DNA of 64,000 bases from Minicystis rosea (GTDB lineage Bacteria; Myxococcota_A; Polyangia; Polyangiales; Polyangiaceae): assembly GCA_001931535.1 (NCBI GenBank), contig CP016211.1:10958377-11022376 (forward strand), given 5' to 3'. Position numbers and translations under genes: made by a program. Of this stretch, positions 16,505-24,385 are shown piece by piece. Numbering within the stretch: position 1 is the first letter of the stretch; the number at the start of each line of letters is the position of its first letter. The notes beneath the pieces are model-generated. The model was not told the DNA's origin. It ran no database searches and saw only the letters and a program-made list of their open reading frames with translations.

Positions 16505-19033
16505 TCAGCCCGCGCTCATCGCGGGCAGATCGACCGTGAAGATCGTCTCCACGTCCGGCTCGCTCTCCACGCGGATCGTCCCGCCGGACGCCGCCACGAT
16601 CTGCTTCGCGATCCACAGCCCGAGGCCCAGCCCGCCGAACCGCTGCTTCGGCACCGCGCGCTCGAACCGCTCGAAAATGCGGTCCCGCGCGCTCGCCTCG
16701 ATCCCCACCCCGTGGTCCACCACCTCGACGATCGCCCGCGCCCGATCGCGCCGCACGCGCACCTCGACCGGCTTCTTTCTCCCGAACTTGATGGCGTTCT
16801 CCAAGAGGTTGTCGAGCACCTGCTCGAACCGCCCCCGATCGACGCGCGCCGTCACCGGTCGCGGCGCGGACACCAAGAGATCGCACCCTTCCCGCAGCGC
16901 CCGCTCCGCGAAGCGGTCGACCACCTCGCGCGCGATGTGCGCGAGATCGTGCACCTCGGGCGCGAGCGCGATCCCCTCCGACCCCATCCGCGCCGCGTCG
17001 AGCAGCTCCTCCACGAGCCGCGAGAGCCGCCCGATCCGCGCCTCCGCCTTCTCCAGCCGCTCGCCGAGCACGGAGCCCGGCAGGTTCCGGCGCGCGTGGT
17101 GCGCCATGTTCTGCACCTCGAGCTTGAAGCTGGTGAGCGGCGTGCGCAGCTCGTGCCCCGCGATCTCGAGGAACTCGTCGCGCATGCGAATCGCCTCGCG
17201 CGCCGTCTCCAAATTCGTGCGCGTCCGCGCCAGCGTCAGATGCGTCCGCACCCGCGCGAGGAGCTCGCGCGCCGAGAACGGCTTCACGAGGTAATCGTCC
17301 GCGCCGCTCTCCAATCCTTCGACGCTCGCCTCTTCGCCCGCGCGCGCCGACAAGAGCACCACCGGCGTGTGCCGTATCCCCATGTCCGCGCGGATCCGAC
17401 GCAGCAGCTCGAGCCCATCGAGCCCCGGCATCATCACGTCCGACAGCACCAGATCGGGGTGCGTCGTCCGCACCGTCTCGAGCGCCGAGCGCCCATCGCT
17501 CACCAAGATCACCTCGTACTGCGGCTCGAGCAGCCGCGCGATGTACTCGCGCATGTCGGCGTTGTCGTCGGCGACCAGCACGCGCGGGCGATCCTTCGTG
17601 CGCTTGTGCTCGACGTGCGGCGGGGCCGGCGTCCAGCGCAGCGCCTCCTCCGCGAAGTGCGCGCTCGTGAGCCTCGTCCCCATCGTGACCCCGCTCGGCA
17701 CCTCGGGGCCTTCGCCGGGCGGGATCGTCACCGTCATCGTCGTCCCTCGGCCGAACGTGCTCGCGATCTCGACGCGCCCGTGATGCAGCTTGGTGAGCTC
17801 TTGGACCAGCGCGAGCCCGATGCCGGTGCCCTCGTGCGTCCGCGAGCGCGCCCCGCGCACGCGTCGAAACCGATCGAACACATGCGGCAGCTCGTGCGCC
17901 TCGATGCCCGTCCCCGTGTCGGCGATCTCGAGCCGCGCGCTCTCGCCGGCGCGCCGCACGCGCACCGTGATCGATCCCTCGAAGGTGAACTTGAGCGCGT
18001 TGGAGAGGAGGTTGAAGACGATCTTCTCCCACATCTCCCGATCCAAGAAATAGTCGCGGCCGAGCGGCTCCACGTCGATCACGAGCGACAGCCCAGCCCG
18101 CTCGACGGCCACGCGGAACAGCTCGGCGAGATCCGTGGTGAGCCTCGCCAGATCGGTGCGCTCCCGCCGCGCCTGGGCGTGCCCCGCCTCGATGCGCGTG
18201 AAGTCGAGGAACGTATTGGCCAGCTTGAGCAGCCGCAGCGCGCTCCGGTGCGCCATTTCCACCTGCCAGCGCTGCTCGGGCGGGAGCGGCGCCGTGCGGT
18301 TCCCGAGCAAGTCTTCGAGCGGCCCGAGGAGCAGCGTGAGCGGCGTGCGGAGCTCGTGGCTGATGTCGGCGAAGAACTCGGACTTCAATCGATCGTTGCG
18401 GCGGAGCTCCTCCTGCTGGCGCTCGACCTCGCGCTCGAGCCGCCGTTGCTCGGTCACGTCGCGCCCCTCGGCGGTCATGAAGACCACCTTCCCATGGCGA
18501 TCGCGAATGGGGCTCAGGTTGAAGTCGATGGTGATCTTCTCGCCCTCTCGCCCGCTCCCTCCGCCGATGACCTCCGCGTCGTAGCGAACCATCTCGCCGC
18601 GCGCCGCCCGGGCGATCGCCTCGCGCAGCTCCGCCTCCCCGCCCGTCCCGGACCACCACCGCGTCTCCCAAAATGGCACGCCGTGCACGTCGCTCCGCCG
18701 AATCCCGGCGCCGCGCACCGACGTCCGATTCGCCTCCCACATGATCCCGCGCGTATCGAGCAGCCCGCAGAACTCGCACGTGTTGTCGATCGTCACGCGC
18801 GCCAACAAGAGGCGCATGAGCGACGATTCGGCGCCCGGCTCCACCCGCGCTATTTCGCGCGTGAGGCGCTCGAGATCGTCGAGCACGTGGGCATCGCCAT
18901 CGTCCACCGGACGAACCCGATCCGACGCTTCTTCGGACGAGCGCTCGTCACCATGGTCCTCGGCAGGCGGCCCCTTCTTCGGCGCCGTCGACTCCATATC
19001 GGTCGGGGAGTGAGGCCTTTCATACGAATCCAT
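16505..19033 (-). CDS. Hybrid sensor histidine kinase with two kinase cores
   Basis: This 842-residue cytoplasmic signalling protein has no transmembrane segment. Order: an N-terminal acidic region; a PAS-type sensor (about 75-200: CGLLDTRGIMWEANRTSV up to GRDVTEQRRLE); HisKA with SHELRTPL (His226); HATPase_c (about 330-460: FNLLSNALKFTFEG, GTGIGLALV). A receiver domain follows (VLVADDNADM ... Asp532 in LVLSDVMMPG ... Lys in LVKPFS). A second HisKA has GHELRTPL (His627), then a second HATPase_c (DNLLENAIKFG, GGLGLGLWIAKQI). Having two complete kinase cores around one receiver suggests intramolecular phosphorelay. It converges with the preceding gene. ATG at 19033. Confidence 0.93.
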   Translation of the reverse strand: MDSYERPHSPTDMESTAPKKGPPAEDHGDERSSEEASDRVRPVDDGDAHVLDDLERLTREIARVEPGAESSLMRLLLARVTIDNTCEFCGLLDTRGIMWEANRTSVRGAGIRRSDVHGVPFWETRWWSGTGGEAELREAIARAARGEMVRYDAEVIGGGSGREGEKITIDFNLSPIRDRHGKVVFMTAEGRDVTEQRRLEREVERQQEELRRNDRLKSEFFADISHELRTPLTLLLGPLEDLLGNRTAPLPPEQRWQVEMAHRSALRLLKLANTFLDFTRIEAGHAQARRERTDLARLTTDLAELFRVAVERAGLSLVIDVEPLGRDYFLDREMWEKIVFNLLSNALKFTFEGSITVRVRRAGESARLEIADTGTGIEAHELPHVFDRFRRVRGARSRTHEGTGIGLALVQELTKLHHGRVEIASTFGRGTTMTVTIPPGEGPEVPSGVTMGTRLTSAHFAEEALRWTPAPPHVEHKRTKDRPRVLVADDNADMREYIARLLEPQYEVILVSDGRSALETVRTTHPDLVLSDVMMPGLDGLELLRRIRADMGIRHTPVVLLSARAGEEASVEGLESGADDYLVKPFSARELLARVRTHLTLARTRTNLETAREAIRMRDEFLEIAGHELRTPLTSFKLEVQNMAHHARRNLPGSVLGERLEKAEARIGRLSRLVEELLDAARMGSEGIALAPEVHDLAHIAREVVDRFAERALREGCDLLVSAPRPVTARVDRGRFEQVLDNLLENAIKFGRKKPVEVRVRRDRARAIVEVVDHGVGIEASARDRIFERFERAVPKQRFGGLGLGLWIAKQIVAASGGTIRVESEPDVETIFTVDLPAMSAG

Positions 19034-19155
19034 CTGCCAATCACCCCTCGAATACGTGGTCGCATATCTCGTACCGCGCCCGCGCCGATCGAGCCCGAGC
19101 GCGCCGCAGCAGGCGGCCGTTGCCCTCCGCGCGGACGGCGCGATACACGATTGTC

Positions 19156-20031
19156 ATGTCGACCATCCTGACCGAGCTCGTGCATCTCCTTGCATTGGAG
19201 CGCATCGAGGAGGACATCTTCCGCGGCCAGAGCCAGGACCTCGGCTGGGGCACGATCTTCGGCGGCCAGGTCCTCGGCCAGGCCCTCTCCGCGGCTGCGC
19301 AGACGGTGCCTCAGGATCGGCTCGCCCACTCGCTCCACGCCTATTTTCTCCGCCCCGGCGACGCCTCGCGCCCGGTCGTCTACGAGGTCGATCGCATTCG
19401 CGACGGCAGCTCCTTCACCACCCGTCGCGTCGTCGCGGTGCAGCGCGGCCAAGCCATCTTCCACCTCGACGCCTCTTTCCAGCGCGAGGAGGCCGGCTTC
19501 GAGCACGCCGATCCCATGCCCGCCGCGCCCGATCCCGAGAGCCTCCCCACCGAGCAGGAGCGACTCGCGCCCTGGGCCGCCGAGCTGCCCATCGATTTGC
19601 GCAAACGCGCCCTCGGCGAGCGCCCCTTCGAATCACGCCTCGTCGGCGAGGACGACGATCCCTTGAGCCCCACGCCGCGCCCGCCGCGCCGCATGCTCTG
19701 GTTCCGCACCGTCGCGCCGTTGCCCGACGATCCTTCGCTCCACCGCCATCTCCTCGCCTACGCGTCCGATCACATGTTCATCACCACCTCGCTCCTCCCC
19801 CACGGCGCCTCGTGGCGCACGCGGGGGATGCAGGTCGCCTCCATCGACCACGCCATCTGGTTCCACCAACCCGTCCGCGCCGACGAGTGGATGCTGCACG
19901 TCATCGACAGCCCCGCCGCGCACGGCGCCCGCGGCCTCGTGCGCGGCCAAATCTTCACCCGCGATGGCCGCCTCGTCGCCAGCACCATGCAAGAGGGCCT
20001 CATCCGCCACCGCGCGCCCGCCGCCAAGTGA
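19156..20031 (+). CDS. tesB: Acyl-CoA thioesterase II
   Basis: This 291-residue double-hotdog thioesterase hydrolyses acyl-CoA to free fatty acid and CoA. The N-terminal hotdog contains FRGQSQDLGWGTIFGGQVLG and HSLHAYFLRPGD. The C-terminal hotdog contains the catalytic elements in the expected order: Asp in YASDHMF, Thr/Ser in ITTSLLP and Gln in TMQEGLIR. Length matches E. coli TesB (286). The ATG at 19156 is preferred over 19120, because the extra 12 residues are not family-like. It is divergent from the histidine kinase gene. Confidence 0.95.
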   Translation: MSTILTELVHLLALERIEEDIFRGQSQDLGWGTIFGGQVLGQALSAAAQTVPQDRLAHSLHAYFLRPGDASRPVVYEVDRIRDGSSFTTRRVVAVQRGQAIFHLDASFQREEAGFEHADPMPAAPDPESLPTEQERLAPWAAELPIDLRKRALGERPFESRLVGEDDDPLSPTPRPPRRMLWFRTVAPLPDDPSLHRHLLAYASDHMFITTSLLPHGASWRTRGMQVASIDHAIWFHQPVRADEWMLHVIDSPAAHGARGLVRGQIFTRDGRLVASTMQEGLIRHRAPAAK

Positions 20032-20322
20032 TGGTCATCATCCGATGATCACCCTCGGGCAGCATGCCAATCCGCTCCTCCAGCACCCGAATCGAGAATG
20101 GCAATCTCGCCGTGGCCCACGAGGCTGATTCCCTGCCTCCAACCATTGCCATCACCCTCCTGACGAAGCCCCGCAATCGTGGTCGCATCGGCTTCATCGT
20201 GAGCCGATGAAGCGCCTCGGGTGACCCAGCGCACATCGCTCCCCGCGCTCCTCCCGCCCTTCTTTCCCGCCAAATTCGCACGACGTGCCCCCTTTCCCAG
20301 GGGCAACATTGACTTGTTGTAT
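20032..20322. other. Intergenic region between tesB and the iron receptor
   Basis: An imperfect hairpin (20033-20041 with 20045-20053, one mismatch) directly follows tesB and may terminate it. No gene is evident up to the promoter at 20309. Confidence 0.4.
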
Positions 20323-20338
20323 TGAAAATGATTATCAT
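20309..20338 (+). promoter_or_regulatory. Promoter of the TonB-dependent receptor gene
   Basis: The -35 is TTGACT (20309-20314) and, 18 bases on, TATCAT (20333-20338) is a good -10. The start site would fall near 20345, only a few bases before the TTG start, so the transcript may be almost leaderless. The -10 lies inside the Fur-box palindrome. Confidence 0.6.
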
Positions 20339-20342
20339 TTGC
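20324..20342. promoter_or_regulatory. Fur box 1
   Basis: GAAAATGATTATCATTTGC contains a perfect 7-1-7 inverted repeat (aaatgat-t-atcattt, 20326-20340). It closely matches the Fur consensus GATAATGATAATCATTATC. It covers the -10 region, so Fe(II)-Fur would block transcription. It stands out as an AT-rich island. Confidence 0.85.
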
Positions 20343-20349
20343 ATCCGCC

Positions 20350-22890
20350 TTGAAGACGCCGCCTTTCGCATCTTGGAGCGCCGCGCTCCTCCTCGGGACA
20401 GCCATTCTGCTCCCCGCCGGGGATCTCCGCGCCCAGCCCGCGCCTGCTCCGCCCAAAGCCTCGGGCATCGAGCCACCGCATCTCGTCGAGCCCGTGGAGG
20501 CAGCTTATCCCGAGAGCGCCAAAAGCCTCGGAATCGAGGCCACGGTGCTCCTGCGCATCACCGTCGACAAGACGGGCCGAGTCACCGCGGCCGAGATCAT
20601 CGAGCCTGCCGGCCATGGCTTCGACGAGGCCGCGCGCGAAGCCGCCCTTCGGCTCCGCTTCGAGCCCGCCCGCCAAGGCGATCGCCCCGTCGCCGCGCGC
20701 ATCCTTTATCGGAGCATCTTCCAGCCACCTCCGCCTCCGCAGCCCTCACCACCTCTGCCGCCGCCTCCGCCCAGCGCGCCGAGCCCAGACATCGCGCCGA
20801 AGAGCCCTCCGAGCCCCGAGCCTCTCAAAGCACCTTTCAAAACCAGAAAGGATGCTCCTCTCGAGGTCAGGGTCGAAGGCCAGACCTCCGAAGCCGAGCA
20901 AAGGCGCCAATCGGCGGAGGCCGTCACCGTGGTGGAGACGCGCACGGCGCGCAAGCAAACGGCGGACTTGGGAGAGGTCATGGCCCGCGTGCCGGGCGTC
21001 GCCGTGCGCCGCTCGGGCGGGCTCGGCTCAGCGGCGGTCTTTTCGCTCAATGGCCTGTACGACGATCAAATCCGCTTCTTCCTCGACGGCGTCCCGCTCG
21101 AGCTCTCGGGCTATCCCTTCGGCATCACCGGCGTGCCCCTCGATTTCGTGGAGCGCGTCGAAGTCTATCGCGGCGTCGTCCCCGTTCGCTTCGGCGCCGA
21201 CGCGCTGGGCGGCGCGGTCAACCTCGTCACCAACCAAACCTACGACACCCGCGCCGCCGCTTCGTATCAAGTCGGCTCCTTCGCTACCTACCGCGCCGCC
21301 TTGCAAGGTCGATATCGCCACGACGCGAGCGGATTCGTGGTCTCCCTCAACGGCTTCGTCGACCACAGCAACAACAACTATCTCATCGACGTCCAAGCGC
21401 CCGACGACAAAGGCCGCCTCTCGCCCGTGCGCGTCCCCCGCTTTCACGACGCCTATACCGCCTTCGGCGGCGCCGTGGAGGTTGGCTTCGTCGATCGCCC
21501 CTGGGCCAAACGCCTTCTCCTCCGCCTCTCGCTCGCCGATTACGACAAGGACCTTCAACACAACACCATCATGACCATCCCGTACGGCGAGGTGACGTAC
21601 GGCGAGCGCGTCTACGGCGCCACCGCGCGCTACGAGCAGGTGATCGGGGAGAACGTGGAGGTCGGGATCATCGCCGGCTATGCGCGCCGGGCCATCGATC
21701 TGCTCGATCGCTCCGAGTGGATCTACGATTGGTACGGACACCGCATCAGGCCCCGTGCCCAGCTCGGCGAGCTCGGCGACGGCGCCCGCGATCAAACGGT
21801 GTGGCGTGATGGGATGATCGGCAGAGCGCACATGGCCGTGCGCGTCCGGCCCGAGCTCGCGGTGCGCGCCAGCGTCTCTCCGACCTTCGCCACCCAGGCC
21901 GGCGAAAACCGCCTCGCCGACAACCCGAGCGGCCGCGACCCGCTGACCGCGCGCAACTCGCAATGGAACGTGGTGAGCGGCCTCGAAGGGGAGCTCAAGC
22001 TCTTCGGCGATCGGCTGGAGAACGTGCTCTTCGTCAAGGACTACACCATGCAGTCCTCGACACACGAGGTCACGAGCAGCGGTGTCCGGGCCAAGGAGCG
22101 GAGCACGCATCGCCTCGGCGCCGGCGACGCGCTGCGCTTCCGCTTCACGCCGTGGCTCTACGCCAAAGCCTCTTATGAATACGCCACCCGACTCCCGCGG
22201 CCCGACGAGCTGTTCGGCAACGGCGTCCTCATCAACGCGAGCCTCGATTTGGAGCCCGAACGCAGCCACAACGTCAACGTCGGCCCGCGCCTCGATCTCA
22301 AGCGCACGCCGGCCGGCGACTTCGTGGTCGACATCAACGGCTTTCTCCGCGACACCGATCGGATGATCGTCCTGCTCGGCAACGATCGCTCGTTCCAATA
22401 CCAGAACGTCTATCACGCACGCTCCCTCGGTATCGAAGGCTCGGCGTCTTGGGTCTCACCGGGCCGCTGGGTGACCCTCGATGGAAGCATCACGCTCCAG
22501 GACATCCGCAATGCCTCGAGTGAAGGTGCCTTTCGCCAATTCGATGGTGATCGCATCCCCAATCGACCTTGGCTCTTCGGGAGCGCGGGCGCCCGCGTGC
22601 AGATTCGCTCTCTCTTCGCGAAGAACGACGAGCTCGATCCGTTCTACGGCATGCGTTACGTGCGCCAGTTCTTCCGCGGCTGGGAGAGCCAGGGAATCCT
22701 CGAATCGAAGCAGACTGTCCCTTCGCAGACGACGCACGGCGTTGGGATCTCTTATACGGTCCGCGGCCGCGCCAACATCACCTCCACCATCGAGGTGCAG
22801 AACCTCACGAATGCGCTCGTTTTCGACGTATTCGGCGTGCAGAAGCCCGGCCGCTCCGTCTTCTGGAAGGTCGTCGCCGAGATCGAATGA
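20350..22890 (+). CDS. TonB-dependent siderophore receptor with N-terminal TonB-C-like domain
   Basis: This 846-residue outer-membrane protein has a signal peptide (ALLLGTAILLPAGDLRAQ). A domain like the C-terminus of TonB follows at about residues 37-120 (PESAKSLGIEATVLLRITVD, AALRLRFEPAR), then a proline-rich linker. The plug domain runs from about 170-300 (ADLGEVMARVPGVAVRR, SLNGLYDDQIRFFLDGVPLE, VERVEVYRGVVPVRFG). A 22-strand-type beta-barrel completes it. It should import a ferric siderophore, presumably the product of the adjacent operon. The start is TTG at 20350: no ATG/GTG gives the signal peptide. A Fur box lies immediately upstream. Confidence 0.92.
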   Translation: MKTPPFASWSAALLLGTAILLPAGDLRAQPAPAPPKASGIEPPHLVEPVEAAYPESAKSLGIEATVLLRITVDKTGRVTAAEIIEPAGHGFDEAAREAALRLRFEPARQGDRPVAARILYRSIFQPPPPPQPSPPLPPPPPSAPSPDIAPKSPPSPEPLKAPFKTRKDAPLEVRVEGQTSEAEQRRQSAEAVTVVETRTARKQTADLGEVMARVPGVAVRRSGGLGSAAVFSLNGLYDDQIRFFLDGVPLELSGYPFGITGVPLDFVERVEVYRGVVPVRFGADALGGAVNLVTNQTYDTRAAASYQVGSFATYRAALQGRYRHDASGFVVSLNGFVDHSNNNYLIDVQAPDDKGRLSPVRVPRFHDAYTAFGGAVEVGFVDRPWAKRLLLRLSLADYDKDLQHNTIMTIPYGEVTYGERVYGATARYEQVIGENVEVGIIAGYARRAIDLLDRSEWIYDWYGHRIRPRAQLGELGDGARDQTVWRDGMIGRAHMAVRVRPELAVRASVSPTFATQAGENRLADNPSGRDPLTARNSQWNVVSGLEGELKLFGDRLENVLFVKDYTMQSSTHEVTSSGVRAKERSTHRLGAGDALRFRFTPWLYAKASYEYATRLPRPDELFGNGVLINASLDLEPERSHNVNVGPRLDLKRTPAGDFVVDINGFLRDTDRMIVLLGNDRSFQYQNVYHARSLGIEGSASWVSPGRWVTLDGSITLQDIRNASSEGAFRQFDGDRIPNRPWLFGSAGARVQIRSLFAKNDELDPFYGMRYVRQFFRGWESQGILESKQTVPSQTTHGVGISYTVRGRANITSTIEVQNLTNALVFDVFGVQKPGRSVFWKVVAEIE

Positions 22891-22996
22891 CGATCGGCGG
22901 ACCGATCCTCCGGCCTCCCGTCGATCCCACCTCCGCGAATTTCCCTGCAAAACCAGCCTGGTAGGACGTGATCACGCCCACTGGGGCAAAATGCAC

Positions 22997-23028
22997 TTGA
23001 CGCAAAAATGAAAATGGTTTTCATTTTC
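22997..23028 (+). promoter_or_regulatory. Fur box 2 with -35 element, siderophore operon promoter
   Basis: A perfect 10-bp inverted repeat (23005-23014 with 23018-23027, loop tgg) contains GAAAATGGTTTTCATTTTC. This matches the Fur consensus at about 14 of 19 positions. TTGACG (22997-23002) lies at the same relative distance as the TTGACT at Fur box 1. The operon start codon is about 90 bases downstream. Confidence 0.8.
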
Positions 23029-23119
23029 ATTCTCAAGAGAGGCCCGACCATTTCTTCGCGCGGGGGCCCGCACGGCTCGTGAATGCGTCCTGAATCCGCG
23101 CCGAAGACGGAGAGAGACC

Positions 23120-24385
23120 ATGGATTCGACACGGCACATCAATCGGAGATCACCGGCGCTGCGCGGCGGCCTCGGTGCCTTTGCGCTGCTCCTGCTCGCG
23201 AGCTGCGGCTCCTCTTCGGAGTCCACGGGCGGCGCCGGCGGCACCGGCGGGCAGGCCGCGAGCGGGCCGCTTTATGCGCTCGGCTCGGTGGTGCTCAACG
23301 ACGATGGGACGCGCACGACCTACGTGCAAACCATCAAGTCGCTCGACATCACCAGCATCGATAACAAGAACGCCATCGAAGTCCCGGGCAATGGCACCCT
23401 CACGCCGTTCGGCGACAGCATCCTCGTCGGCCTGGCCGAGGAGCCGACGATCGTGCGCTACAAGCCCGATGCGGCCGGCGTCCTCCGAGAGACGGGCCGG
23501 GTGAGCTTTCTCAATTACGGCCTCTCTCATGCCGACTTCGGAAGCGTGGTCGCCGATCCGACGCACGCATACATGATCTCGAGCGAGCAATTCCTCGCCA
23601 TCCAGTGGAACCCGACCACGATGGAGGTGACGACCACTACGGATCTCGCCTACCTCAAGCAAGACGGCTTCGACACCGAGTTCTGGACCACCACTGCACG
23701 CGACGGCAAGGTCTACATCCCCGCGCGCTACGCCAATTGGGACGACGGGGTCATCCTCAAAAAGGTCAGCCTCGTCATCCTCGACGCCGCCTCGGGCAAG
23801 GTGCTCGGCACGGCCGAGGACGATCGCTGCTATTCGGGCGGTCGCCCCTCGTTCACGGCCAACGGTGACGCCTACGTGATGGCCGACGGGCGCTCCTACT
23901 CCGCGCAGATGTACGCGAATGCCGCGGGACAGCCGCCGCCGCCCAACTGCATTCTCAAGATCCCCGCCGGCACCACGGCCTTCGATCCCAATTACCTCCG
24001 TGAGGTCCCGAAGATCACGAATGGCCTCGAGACGACGGGAGAGATGCTGTCCGTGGTGGATGGCAGCGGCGTCGCCTTCACGCTGATGTTCTATCCCTCT
24101 CAGCTCCCCTCCGACGTGAAGCCCGTCGATTTCGGCTTCTGGTCCTATCCAGTGTTCAAGGGGTGGCGCATCGAGCTGGGCGACGAGCCGAAGGGGACGG
24201 AGGTCAGCGACATGCCCTTCACCACCATCGGATTCGACGGCGCGGTGATGGACGGCAAGCTCTGGATCGGCACCGGCCCCGACACGGCCCAATCTCTCCT
24301 CTACGAGTTCGATCCCGCGACCAACAAGGCCACGAAGAGGTTTTTGATGGATGGCCTCTTCTACGGGATTCACAAGCTCCGATGA
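23120..24385 (+). CDS. Secreted lipoprotein, first gene of siderophore operon
   Basis: This 421-residue predicted lipoprotein has a signal ending LLLLASCGSS (Cys about residue 30), then a Gly/Ser/Thr linker. The body carries recurring beta-strand blocks (FGSVVADPTHAYMISSEQFL, VYIPARYANWDD, LWIGTGPD), suggesting a beta-propeller-like fold. It resembles the DUF4374/MxcI-type lipoproteins that accompany TonB receptors in siderophore loci. That family link is from memory and only moderately secure. Its role is probably in ferric-siderophore handling at the periplasm or outer membrane. GGAGAG lies about 6 bases before the ATG. Its stop overlaps the next start (ATGA). Confidence 0.8.
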   Translation: MDSTRHINRRSPALRGGLGAFALLLLASCGSSSESTGGAGGTGGQAASGPLYALGSVVLNDDGTRTTYVQTIKSLDITSIDNKNAIEVPGNGTLTPFGDSILVGLAEEPTIVRYKPDAAGVLRETGRVSFLNYGLSHADFGSVVADPTHAYMISSEQFLAIQWNPTTMEVTTTTDLAYLKQDGFDTEFWTTTARDGKVYIPARYANWDDGVILKKVSLVILDAASGKVLGTAEDDRCYSGGRPSFTANGDAYVMADGRSYSAQMYANAAGQPPPPNCILKIPAGTTAFDPNYLREVPKITNGLETTGEMLSVVDGSGVAFTLMFYPSQLPSDVKPVDFGFWSYPVFKGWRIELGDEPKGTEVSDMPFTTIGFDGAVMDGKLWIGTGPDTAQSLLYEFDPATNKATKRFLMDGLFYGIHKLR

